In this document: piece after piece, positions 21,001 to 25,500 of the stretch | Numbering within the stretch: position 1 is the first letter of the stretch | Layout: the number at the start of each line of letters is the position of its first letter | Assembly (NCBI RefSeq): GCF_003269295.1 | Contig: NZ_QLTT01000003.1 | Span: forward strand, 558,001-622,000 | Source of the DNA: Lentzea atacamensis | GTDB taxonomy: Bacteria > Actinomycetota > Actinomycetes > Mycobacteriales > Pseudonocardiaceae | Direction: 5' to 3' | Length of the DNA stretch: 64,000 nt | The notes under the pieces: generated by a model | The model's input: only the letters and a program-made list of their open reading frames with translations | What the model was told of the DNA's origin: nothing | Database searches by the model: none | Position numbers and translations under genes: made by a program

Positions 21001-22336
21001 GATCCAGCACTGGTTCGTCGAGCAGAACATCCCCGACCGCGACCACTGGAACTGGTCGGGTGTGTTCGAGCTGGCGACCGGCACCGACCCGGTCCGGCTC
21101 GCGCGGGCACTGGACGCCGTCGTGGGCCACCACGATGCGCTGCGCATCAGGTTCCGCCAGTACGGGGACACCCGGGTCCAGGACAACGACGGGGAGCTGA
21201 GCCGGGTTCTCCGCGTCGTCACGGCCAAGGACGACGACGAGGTCATCGCGCACATGACCGAGGCGCAGACGTCGTTGCGCCTGGCGGACGGCCCGCTGGT
21301 GGCCGCGGTCTACTTCGACCGCGGCGCCGCCCCGGCCTGGCTGGGGCTCACCGCGCACCACTTCGTCATGGACGGCGTGGCGTGGAACATCCTGCTGGAG
21401 GACCTCGACACGGCCTACCAGGCAGGGCCGGAAGCGTTGGGGCCCAAGACGACCTCGTTCCAGCAGTGGGCCGAGGTGCTGCACGACGACAACCCCGAAG
21501 CCGAACGCGACCACTGGGCCGCGCAGACCGAGCGGGTCACCGCGGTGCCCGTCGACGGCCACGGGGCCAACACCGAGGAGTCGGCCGACACCGTCCGCAC
21601 CTGGCTCGACGCGAAGTCGACCGAGGTGCTGCTGGGTGAGGCCCACAAGGCCTATCGCACCCAGATCAACGACCTGCTGCTGGCCGCCCTGCTGAAAACG
21701 CTGGGCGAGTGGGCAGGCACCGGCGATGTCACGATCGACCTGGAGAGCCACGGCCGCGAGGCGATCGCCGACGGCGTCGACCTGTCCCGCACCGTCGGGT
21801 GGTTCACGTCGATCTTCCCGGTTCGCCTGCGCCACCAGCGTCTCGGCGACAGCGGCGAGCTGATCAAAGCGGTCAAGGAACAGTTGCGGGCCGTACCGCG
21901 CCGCGGTGTCGGCTACGGGATTCTCCGTTACCTGCGACGCGACGACCGCCTGGTCGACGCGCCCGCGCGGCCGGTTCTGTTCAACTACCTCGGCGCGTTC
22001 GACGCCGCGGGCGACGACGCGGTGGGGCTGATCCGCAGGGAACTGCCCGCCGACCTGTGCGGCCCGACGGAGAACGAGCAGGGGAACCGGTCGCACCTGC
22101 TGCAGATCGAAGCCGAGCAGACCTCGGACGGTCGCCTGCTGGTCGAGTGGTACTTCAGCACCAACGTGCACAGGCCGGCGACTGTCGAACGGCTCGCGAC
22201 GCGGTACGTGAACGCGTTGCGCGAGCTGGTCGAGCACTGCCAGTCCGGAGCCGGCGGAGTGACCCCGTCCGACTTCCCACTGGCCAACATCGATCAGGCG
22301 AGCCTCGCCGCCGTGCTCAAGCAGATGGGCGGGTGA
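2..22336 (+). CDS. Giant nonribosomal peptide synthetase, 5' end outside window: (E)-[C-A-T-E]x5
   Basis: The frame is open from nt 2 and the first residues are the end of an epimerization (E) domain, so the gene starts upstream; about 7,444 residues are visible. Five complete modules follow. Carrier-domain GGDS serines are at nt 3128, 7553, 11951, 16412 and 20828. E-domain HHxxxDG motifs (HHLVMDG, HHFVMDG in the last) are at 3647, 8063, 12464, 16922 and 21356. Each adenylation domain has A3 (YTSGSTGRPKG), A5, A8 (GRVDEQVKIRG) and A10 (NGKVDR/K). Aligned by eye to GrsA, all five give the pocket code DVGEVSVIDK; Glu278 and Asp331 suggest a basic amino acid (ornithine codes are similar), which is inference. 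The condensation domains read YQGLCDG where HHxxxDG is expected (nt 587, 5006, 9410, 13820, 18287). No thioesterase is present. Each module should add one epimerized (D) residue of the same kind. The stop is TGA at 22334. Confidence 0.95.
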   Translation, partial: STNVHLPGTVERVAARYVEALRELVTHCQSGVAGFTPSDFPLASLTQGEVDGLAERYPLVDVYRLAPVQSGMLFGVVGSPVDGLYWGQGVYDIARPVDAERLARAWREVIGRHAALRSGFVWEGVSEPVQVVLADVEVPLQLRDWSDLDGDTQQSRLRELLAEDRALGFDLAAPPLTRLYLVDRGKGRLWLVWGLYQGLCDGWSLPVVVDEVFAAYDGETLAPARPYREFIGWLDGRDPDESEGFWRTYLDGFEAPTPLPVDRLAANHHAQDRRKTMLDEGVTTRLVELARRERVTLSTVVQAAWAKVLSASSGEDDVVFGLTVSGRPAELAGVESMVGLFINTLPVRAVVPVDTSFASWLRELQDNQVALQRFEYTPLVDVQRWSVVPGGRALFDSIVVFGNYPHQDLPDDLAAGYATVDSVEQGNYPLTFAVDLERRLRIEAEFSTAAFDAATVERILDQLVVVLTAVAERPELAVVDVPLQRPEQAAQLVAWGETAVPVTEASVPELIHSWADSAEVAVVCGDERLTFAELDARSAGLAARLRRAGVTVESPVAVLVPRGIELAVAFQGVLRSGGVYVPINPGLPAERLAFLLEDVGAVAAVTTTPLAGELAAFSGEVLVMDDTVLDALSVHMNPDALAYIAYTSGSTGRPKGVAVTHRALSSYVAGWRDGLRALGGPGTVLSMSGPGFDVSIGDMTRALAFGQTVVFLPHDEHVSVESLHATLVEHQIEVAEIVPGMLLRDLAAHCRVAGPVESLRLVISGTDMWTHDALTSAVAEVAPNAVPGNVFGVTEAAIDSIFHAVTEDDPAAVVPIGTPLAGARAVVVDSAMRPVPIGVPGELLVGGVGVARGYLGRPGLTATRFVPDLFGAAGGRLYRTGDRARWRADGTIEFLGRVDEQVKIRGYRVEPGEVEVVIGDHPGVRDVVVVARDGGPHGGKRLVAYVVAESEDVSGSVLRAWLRERVPDYLVPSVFVALERLPLTPNGKVDRRGLPHPEPETAGEAYVAPRTAAEETLAAVWSGVLGVERVGVHDNFFELGGDSILSLQIVARVRAAGLGVDVADVFAHQTVAELAGVVRDTPSATLADQGVVIGPVPLTPIQHWFLAEDIPNRDHWNWSGMFELAPGTDPDRLSRALDVLVAHHDALRIRLDANGQYNAPVDGGSVLRVVEVADDEAVVAHMTAAQTSLRLVDGPLIAAVFFDRGSRPAWLGLTVHHLVMDGVSWNVLLEDLDTACAGRALGPKTTSFQQWAEVLRELDAQTERETWLAQTADVVALPQDRQGLNTETSAGVVRSWLDSETTAALLGDAHRAYRTQGNDLLLAALAQALGEWAGTGHVTVDLESHGREAVADGVDLSRTVGYFTSIFPVRLTHEDDPAAAIKAVKEELRSVPRRGVGYGVLRWLQNDLADAPDRPVLFNYLGAFDAVDSLGLIRRELPAELAGPSEGPGGTRSHVLQIEAQQDADGRLRVDWHFSHNLHDTATVERVAARYVEALRGLVGHCRSAGGFTPSDFPLASLTQGEVDGLAERYPLVDVYRLAPVQSGMLFGVVGAPVDGLYWGQGVYDLAGPIDAERLADAWRSVIARHAALRSGFVWEGVSEPVQIVLADVDVPLEQRDWSGLDDAAQQEQLQALLASDRALGFDLAVPPLMRLYLVDRGEDRLWLVWGLYQGLCDGWSLPVVMDEVSATYQGQSLEPVRSYRDFIAWLGRRDPSESEGFWRTYLDGFEAPTPLPVDRLASSHYDQDRRRMRLDETVTANLVELARRERVTLSTVVQAAWALLLSTYSGDDDVVFGLTVSGRPAELAGVESMVGLFINTLPVRAVVPVDTSFASWLPSLQDNQVALQRFEYTPLVDVQRWSAVPHGRALFDSIVVFGNYPQEELPEDLSGLQAADSVEQGNYPLTFAVDLERTLRVEAEFSTAAFDAVTVERILDQLAVVLTAVAERPELAVRDVPLQRPEQAAELVAWGATPVPVAERPVPDLIDDWARASAEVAVICGDERLTFAELGTRADALAARLQQAGVTVASPVAVLVPRGIELAVAFQGVLRSGGVYVPVNPGLPAERLAFLLADAGVVAAVTTSVLAGELSGFAGEVLLLDEMSGVSDEPLAPVDPNALAYIAYTSGSTGRPKGVAVTHRALSSYVAGWRDGLRALGGPGTVLSMSGPGFDVSIGDMTRALSFGQTVVFLPHDEHVTVESLHRTLVDHSVEVAEIVPGMLLRDLAAHCRTAGPVESLRLVISGTDMWTHDALATAVAEVAPNAVPGNVFGVTEAAIDSIFHAVTEDHPADVVPIGTPLAGAQAFVVDGLLRPAPVGVPGELLVGGPGLAQGYVGRPDLTAERFVPDVFGGAGGRLYRTGDRARWRADGTIEFLGRVDEQVKIRGYRVEPGEVEVVIGDHPDVRDVVVVARDGGPHGGKRLVAYVVAEGGYVSGSVLRAWLRERVPDYLVPSVFVALERLPLTPNGKVDRRGLPDPEPETAGEAHVAPRTVAEETLAAVWSQVLGVERVGVHDNFFELGGDSILSLQIVARARAAGLGVDVADVFAHQTIAELALAVRAAPETTLAEQGAVTGPVPLTPIQRWFLAQDIPDRDHWNWSGVFELVPGTDPDRLGRALEAVVAHHDALRIRFDADSQYNAPVDGGGFLLVADDQDVVAHMTAAQKSLRLADGPLLAAVFFDRGDEPAWLGLTVHHLVMDGVSWNLLLEDLDTAYRGGTLAPKTTSFKAWSEQLQTFDAGGERAHWVAATTDVTAVPVDGHGPNTEASSAVVQSWLDAETTAALLGDAHKAYRTQGHDLLLTALAQTLGEWAGGDHVTVDLESHGREGADLSRTVGWFTSIFPVRLTSRRDPSAAIKAVKEELRSVPRRGVGYGVLRWLQGELASAPDRPVLFNYLGAFDAVDAAGLIRRELPAELAGPSEGEGGTRSHLLQLEVQQGADGRLSIEWFHSTNLHETATVERVAARYVEALRGLVGHCRSAGGFTPSDFPLASLTQGEVDGLAERYPLVDVYRLAPVQSGMLFGVAGSPVDGLYWGQGVYDLAGPIDAERLAAAWREVVARHAPLRSGFVWEGVSEPVQVVLAEVDVPLTTHDWSGLDEAAQQVRLQELLAEDRALGFDLARPPLTRLYLVDRGDGRNWLVWGLYQGLCDGWSLPVVMDEVSAAYQRQSLPPARPYRDYIAWLGQRDPADTEGFWRTYLDGFEAPTPLPADRLAASHHDQDRRCTHLSEGVTAGLVELARRERVTLSTVVQAAWAKVLSASSGEDDVVFGLTVSGRPAELAGVESMVGLFINTLPVRAVVPVDMPFASWLHELRDNQVALQRFEYTPLVDVQRWSAVPHGRALFDSIVVFGNFPQEEQPEDLGGVQAVESVEQGNYPLTFAVDLETTLKIEAEFSTVAFDAVTVERVLDQLVVVLTAVAERPGLAVGDVPLQRPEQAAELVAWGRTPEPAAEPPVPDLIDSWTHTTPDAVAVVCGEDSLTFAQLRARADALAGRLQQAGVTVESPVAVLVPRGIDLAVAFHGVLRAGGVYVPINPGLPAERLTFLLENVGAVAAVTTEDLVGELAGFAGEVLELDDDVTSAGTRLVKRDALAYIAYTSGSTGRPKGVAVTHAALSSYVAGWRDGLRALGGPGTVLSMSGPGFDVSIGDMTRALAFGQTVVFLPHDEHVTVESLHQTLVAHEVEVAEIVPGMLLRDLAAHCRIAGPVESLRLVISGTDMWTHDALTSAVAEVAPNAVPGNVFGVTEAAIDSIFHAVTEDHPAAVVPIGTPLTGAQAFVVDGSLRPAPVGVPGELLVGGPGVARGYVGRPDLTAERFVPDVFTGSGQRLYRTGDRARWRADGTIEFLGRVDEQVKIRGYRVEPGEVEVVIGDHPDVRDVVVVARDGGAHGGKRLVAYVVAEGEFSAKVLRDWLRERVPDYLVPSVFVTLGRLPLTPNGKVDRQGLPDPEPETTGEAYVAPRNAAEETLAAVWSGVLGVERVGVHDNFFELGGDSILSLQIVARVRAAGLGVDVADVFAHQTVAELALAVRDTPAVSSAEQGVVTGPIPFTPIQHWFLTQDIPDRDHWNWSGVFELAAGTDPDRLASALNAVVAHHDALRIRFTSDEQHNAGIEPVDLRVVAVHDDEVSAEMTTAQKSLRLADGPLLAAVFFDRGDEPAWLGLTVHHLVMDGVSWNVLLEDLDTAYHGGTLAPKTTSFQQWAQQLQDDDASAERDHWIAATADVPALPADGDGPNTDASESIVQSWLDADTTATLLGDAHKAYRTQGHELLLTALAQTLGEWAGTDHVTVDLESHGREGADLSRTVGWFTSIFPARLTNQRDPAMAIKAVKEGLRAVPRRGVGYGVLRWLQGELAGAPDRPVLFNYLGVHDATGDDEAGLIRRELDSDLAGPTEGEGGTRSHLLQLEVQQAADGRLSIEWFHSTNRHDTATIERVAARYVEALRELVEHCRSTAGGFTPSDFPLASLAQPEIDRLAERYPLVDVYRLAPVQSGMLFGVVGSSVDGLYWGQSVYDLAGPIDVERFAAAWREVIARHASLRSGFVWEGVGEPVQVVLADVDVPLEQRDWSGLDEAAQQVRLQELLADDRALGFDLARPPLMRLYLVDCGNGQNWLIWGLYQGLCDGWSLPVVMDEVSAAYQGSALEPTRPYRDFIAWLDGRDPAEPEAFWRTYLGGFEAPTPLPADRLAVSHYDQDRRRTHLDGSVTASLVELARRERVTLSTVVQAAWAKVLSASSGEDDVVFGLTVSGRPAELAGVESMVGLFINTLPIRAVVPADVPFTSWLHDLRDNQVAVQRFEYTPLVDVQRWSAVPHGRALFDSIVVFGNYPQEEQPEDLGGVGAVESVEQGNYPLTFAVDLEATLKIEAEFSTAAFDATTVERILDQLMVVLTAVAERPDLPVQDIPLHRPAQAAQLVEWGSTTPPAAERPVPDLIDDWARTSAEIAVVCGDERLTFAELGARADALAARLRRVGVTVESPVAVLAPRGIELAVAFQGVLRSGGVYVPINPGLPAERLAFLLADAEVVAVVTTSVLAGELAGFAGEVLLLEDMLDGSDMAGANDDPRAPEEGPAFNEPLDPNGLAYIAYTSGSTGRPKGVAVTHAALSSYVAGWRDGLAVLGGPGTVLSMSGPGFDVSIGDMTRALAFGQTVVFLPHDEHVTVESLHETLLNHEVEVAEIVPGMLLRDLAAHCRTAGPVESLRLVISGTDMWTHDALTTAVAEVAPNAVPGNVFGVTEAAIDSIFHPVGEDHPAAVVPIGTPLTGAQAFVVDGSLRPAPVGVPGELLVGGPGLAQGYVGRPDLTAERFVPNVFGAGGGRLYRTGDRARWRADGTIEFLGRVDEQVKIRGYRVEPGEVEVVIGDHPGVRDVVVVARDGGPHGGKRLVAYVVAESDDVSGSVLRAWLRERVPDYLVPSVFVALDRLPLTPNGKVDRRGLPDPEPESTGEAYVAPRTAVEETLAAVWSGVLGVERVGVHDNFFELGGDSILSLQIVARARAAGLGIDVADVFAHQSVAELAPVVRDAPAATLAEQGVVTGPVPFTPIQRWFLAQDIPDRDHWNWSGVFELAPGTDPDRLGQALDAVVAHHDALRIRFSADSQYNAPVDGGGFLRVTADHDVVAHMTAAQKSLRLADGPLLAAVFFDRGDEPAWLGLTVHHLVMDGVSWNLLLEDLDTAYRGGTLAPKTTSFQQWAQQLQDDDASGEREHWVAATADVVTLPADGNGPNTDASESIVQSWLDADTTATLLGDAHKAYRTQGHDLLLAALAQALGEWAGSDHVTVDLESHGREVADLSRTVGWFTSIFPVRLTSERDPAAAIKAVKEQLREVPRRGVGYGVLRWLHGELAGAPDRPVLFNYLGAHDATGDDEAGLIRRELNGDLAGPSEAEGGTRSHLLQLEVQQAADGRLSIEWFHSTNRHDTATVERVAARYVEALRELAEHCRSTAGGFTPSDFPLATLTQDEIDGLVASCPSLVDAYRLAPVQSGMLFGVVGAPDEGDGLYWGQGVYDLAGQIDAARLAAAWRQVIARHAALRSGFVWEGVSEPVQIVLTDVDVPLEQRDWSGLDEAAQQVRLQELLADDRALGFDLARPPLTRLYLVDRGNGQNWLIWGLYQGLCDGWSLPVVMDEVSAAYQRQSLPPARPYRDYIAWLGQRDPADTEGFWRTYLGGFEAPTALPVDRLAASHYAQDRRRTHLDEDATTRLVELARRERVTLSTVVQAAWAKVLSASSGEDDVVFGLTVSGRPADLAGVESMVGLFINTLPVRAVVPMDTPFTSWLHELRDNQIALQRYEFTPLVDVQRWSAVPHGRGLFDSIVVFGNYPQEEAPADAGEDWADAVESVEQGNYPLTFAVDLEATLKIEAEFSTAAFDATTVERVLDQLVVVLTAIAHDPELAVADLPLQRPEQAAQLVAWGETSTPAAEQPVPDLIRSWAHTGAVAAKCGGERLTFAELDARSASLAARLQQAGVTVESPVAVLVPRGVELAVAFQGVLRSGGVYVPINPGLPAERLAFLLADAGAVAAVTTTVLAGELAAFSGPVLVPDDTVLDSSPVRIDPDALAYIAYTSGSTGRPKGVAVTHGALSSYVAGWRAGLADVGGPGVVLSMSGPGFDVSIGDMTRALAFGQTVVFLPHDEHVSVESLHGTLSGDGVAIAEIVPGMLLRDLAAHCRTAGPVESLRLVISGTDMWTHDALTTAVAEVAPNAVPGNVFGVTEAAIDSIFHPVGDDHPHAVVPIGTPLAGARAVIVDDALRPAPVGVPGELLVGGPGVARGYVNRPDLTAERFVPDIFGVAGGRLYRTGDRARWRADGTIEFLGRVDEQVKIRGYRVEPGEVEVVIGDHPDVRDVVVVARDGGAHGGKRLVAYVVAEGEFSAKVLRDWLRERVPDHLVPSVFVPLDRLPLTPNGKVDRKGLPDPEPESPAEVFEAPRTSVEDTLAAVWSQVLGLERVGVHDNFFELGGDSILSLQIVARTRAAGLGVDVADVFAHQTIAELAPVVRDTPALTLAEQGVVTGPVPLTPIQHWFVEQNIPDRDHWNWSGVFELATGTDPVRLARALDAVVGHHDALRIRFRQYGDTRVQDNDGELSRVLRVVTAKDDDEVIAHMTEAQTSLRLADGPLVAAVYFDRGAAPAWLGLTAHHFVMDGVAWNILLEDLDTAYQAGPEALGPKTTSFQQWAEVLHDDNPEAERDHWAAQTERVTAVPVDGHGANTEESADTVRTWLDAKSTEVLLGEAHKAYRTQINDLLLAALLKTLGEWAGTGDVTIDLESHGREAIADGVDLSRTVGWFTSIFPVRLRHQRLGDSGELIKAVKEQLRAVPRRGVGYGILRYLRRDDRLVDAPARPVLFNYLGAFDAAGDDAVGLIRRELPADLCGPTENEQGNRSHLLQIEAEQTSDGRLLVEWYFSTNVHRPATVERLATRYVNALRELVEHCQSGAGGVTPSDFPLANIDQASLAAVLKQMGG
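4442..4649 (+). repeat. 208-bp perfect direct repeat (module 1/2 junction), second copy 8846-9053
   Basis: Read base by base, 4442-4649 and 8846-9053 are identical, offset by 4404. They span the end of the E domain, the E-C linker and the start of the next C domain. Such identity between adjacent modules points to recent duplication or gene conversion with crossover points in the linker. Confidence 0.85.
7952..8154 (+). repeat. 203-bp perfect direct repeat inside E domains of modules 2 and 4, second copy 16811-17013
   Basis: 7952-8154 and 16811-17013 are identical as read, offset by 8859. They cover the HHLVMDG region of the E domain. The copies are in non-adjacent modules, so exchange between modules 2 and 4 is more likely than simple tandem duplication alone. 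Confidence 0.83.
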
Positions 22337-22513
22337 TCGCGCCAGAACGAGGCGCCCAAGAAAGAGGGAGCATCTAGCGCACCGGCTTTTCGCAAGTGGA
22401 CCAATGAATTGCACTGCGTCACCAGACTCTATTTGGCATGCGCTTTTAAAGGTGTCATGACCTGCGCAAATGGTCTCCATAAGATTGGTCTATGACGTTA
22501 CCTGTGGAATAGC

Positions 22514-22543
22514 TTGACCCCTTAAATGACGGGTGTGTAAAAA
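22514..22543 (+). promoter_or_regulatory. Candidate promoter for the second NRPS gene
   Basis: The 244-bp gap between the two NRPS genes is much richer in A+T than its surroundings. It contains TTGACC (22514-22519) followed after 16-18 bases by TGTAAA/TAAAAA (22536-22543). Transcription would begin near 22549, leaving about 30 bases before the TTG start at 22581. A direct repeat TGGTCT (22469 and 22485) lies just upstream and could be a regulator site. This is inferred from sequence pattern only. Confidence 0.4.
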
Positions 22544-22580
22544 CGTTGTTAGGGGAGTGGGAGCGAGGCGGGGGAATCCG

Positions 22581-25500
22581 TTGATTGAAGACATGTATCC
22601 GTTGGCGCCTGTGCAGCAGGGCATGCTTTTCCACGTCCTGGAGGCGCAATCGGACAAAGGTGTCTACTGGGCGCAGGGGCTCTACGAATTCGACGGAGCG
22701 CTCGACCTCGGCGCCATGAGGCGCGCCTGGGAGCTGGTGGTCGCCCGCCACGCCGTGCTGCGCACCGGCTTCGTGTGGGAGGGCGTGCCCGAACCGCTCC
22801 AGGTCGTCATGGCCGACGTCCAGGTGCCCTTCGAGGTGCACGACTGGTCCGCCGTCACCGACCGGAAGGGCGCACTCGACGAGCTGCTCGCCCGCGACCG
22901 CGCCCAGGGCTTCGACCTCACCCGGCCGCCGCTCATGCGCGTGCACGTCATCGACGACGGGACCGATCACCACCGGATGGTGTGGTCCCTCTACTCCGGG
23001 CTGTGCGACGGCTGGAGCGTGCCCGTCGTCCTGGAGGAGGTCGGCGCCACCTACGACGCCCTGTGCCGCGGCACGACGCCCGACCTCGAACCCGTGCGGC
23101 CGTACCGGGACTTCATCGCCTGGCTGGGCAAGCGCGACCGGGCGGAGGCCGAGTCGTTCTGGCGCAACTACCTCGCCGGGTTCGACGCACCGACGGCGTT
23201 GCCCGTCGACCGCTCTGTGCGCGACCACTGGGCTCAAGGGCGCCGCCGCGTGGAGCTGCCCCAGGACCTGACCACCGGGATCATGAACCTCGCGCGGCGC
23301 AGGCGCGTCACGCCGTCGACCGTGATCCAGGCCGCGTGGGCGCTGCTGCTGGCCGCCTACTCTGGTGACGACGAGGTCGTCTACGGCCTCACCGTGTCCG
23401 GCCGTCCCGCAGACCTGCCCGGCGTCGAGTCGATGGTGGGCGTGTTCATCAACACGCTGCCGGTGCGCGTGCGGGTGGCGTGGGAGCGCAGTTTCGCCGA
23501 CTGGCTGGGGGAGCTGCAGGAGAACCAGGTCGCGGTGCAGCGCTACGAGTTCACCGCGCTGTCGGACATCAAGCGGTGGTCGGACCTGCCGCGGGGCAGC
23601 GGTGTCTTCGACAGCATCGTGGTGTTCGGCAACTACCCGCAGGCGCTTCTGTCCGAAGAGGACGAGGACAACGACGACGAGGACCGCTTCGGCGCCCTCG
23701 ACTCCGTCGAACAGGTCAACTACCCGATCGCGTTCGCGATCGACCTGGAGGACACGCTCAAGATCGAGGCCGAGTTCTCCACCGGCGCGTTCGACGAAAC
23801 CACCGTCGACCGGCTGCTCGACCAGCTGCAGGCCGTGCTGGCCAGTGCGGTGGCCAGGCCAGAGCAGCTCGTGCGCGAGGTGACGCCGGCGCCTGTGACC
23901 GGCTGGGGCGCGGGCGCCGCGTTCGACGAGCCCTTCGTCGGCCTGGCCGAGCGGTTCCGGTTGGCGGTCGACGACTTCGCCGACCAGGTGGCTGTCCGCG
24001 GTGGTGGTCAGGAGCTGACCTACGCCGAGCTGGGTGAGCGGGTGGCGCGGGTGGCGTCCGGCCTGCGTGCCGCCGGTGTCGGCGTGGAGACGCGGGTCGG
24101 GTTGTGGTTCGAACGGTCGGTGGATCTGGTCGTCGCGCTCCTGGGTGTGGTGCAGGCGGGCGGAACCTATGTGCCGCTCGACCCTGCGTTGCCGCACGGC
24201 CGGCTGCGTGATGTGCAGGCGGCTGCCGGCGTTGAGCTGGTGGTGTCGCGTGGTGACTACGCGCTGGAAGGTCCGCGCGTGGTCGGCTTGACGGATCTTG
24301 TTGCCGCGCCGCTGGATCTGGCCGGGGTCGGTGCCGCGCCTGGTGATGTGGCTGCCGCGCCCGCAGCGTGGCCGGAATCGGTTGTTACGCCCGAACGTCT
24401 GGTCTACACGATGTTCACCTCGGGCTCGACCGGCGTGCCGAAGGGTGTGGAGGTCACTGAAGAAGGCGTCGTGCGCGTCGCGCTCGACCCGGCGGTGGCC
24501 GCCCGGCCCGGCGATGTCGTGGCGCACATGGCGGCGGTGTCGTTCGACGCCTCCACCTGGGAGATCTGGACGGCCCTGCTCACCGGCGCCACCCTCGCCG
24601 TGGCACCCGCGAACCTGGCCGAGCGGCTGGACGTCGCCAAGCTCTACCGCGAGCACGGCGTCACGTTGTCGTTCATGACCACCGGTCTGTTCCACCAGCT
24701 GGCGGACACCGATCCCGCCGTGTTCGCCGGGCACCGCCTGGTGCTGGCCGGTGGCGAGGCGATGTCCCCCGTCCAGGCCAGGAAAGTGCTCGACGCCAAC
24801 CCTTCCGTGGCGATCCACAACATGTACGGCCCGACTGAGACCACGGTGTACGCGTCGTCCCACGACATGCACACCGGCCGGCTCGGTCCGTCGTCGGTGC
24901 CGATCGGCACCGCGTTGCGGGGCTTGCGTTTCCACGTGCTGGACCGCTGGCTGCAGCCGACGCCGGTCGGTGTGCCGGGTGAGCTGTACATCGGCGGTAC
25001 CGGCCTGGCGCGCGGTTACGCCCGCCGTCCGGATCTTGCCGCGGAACGGTTCGTGCCCGACCCGTCCGTGCCCGGTGCCCGGATGTACCGCACCGGCGAC
25101 CTGGTGCGGTGGGGTGCGGACGGCACGGTCGACTTCGTCGGCCGGACCGACGACCAGGTCAAGATCCGCGGGTTCAGGGTCGAGCCCGGCGAGGTCGAGC
25201 ACGTGCTCGTCGACCATCCGGAGGTCGCCAACGCCGCCGTGATCGTGCAGGACAAGCGCCTGATCGCCTACGTGGTGAGCACCGCTGAGCCGGCCGGCCT
25301 GCGCCGCTTCCTCGCCGAGCGACTGCCCGAGTTCCTGGTGCCGTCGGCGATCGTGCCGCTGCCCGAGTTGCCGTTGAACGCCAACGGAAAGCTCGACAAG
25401 CGCGCGCTGCCCGACCCCGGCGCCCCCGAGACCACGACCGCGTACGAGGCGCCGAGCACGGACACCGAGCGCACGCTCGCCGCGGTGTGGTCGGAGGTGC

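Larger units (their letters stand above)
101..22254 (+). repeat. Tandem array of five about 4.4-kb C-A-T-E module repeats
   Basis: Taking the GF-TPSDFP linker at the start of each C domain as the boundary, the units run approximately 101-4519, 4520-8923, 8924-13333, 13334-17791 and 17792-22254 (4.40-4.46 kb each). Sequence is conserved at DNA level, with stretches of complete identity. The last unit is the most diverged at third codon positions. The main length differences are in a variable loop before core A3, where module 4 carries an extra acidic segment around 15110-15195. Confidence 0.93.

Noticed and set aside
22533..22580. GTG 22533 or GTG 22557 as start of the second NRPS
   Set aside because: GTG 22533 lies in the likely -10 region and GTG 22557 has its purine-rich stretch too close. 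TTG 22581 has a well-placed ribosome site and begins the C domain directly.
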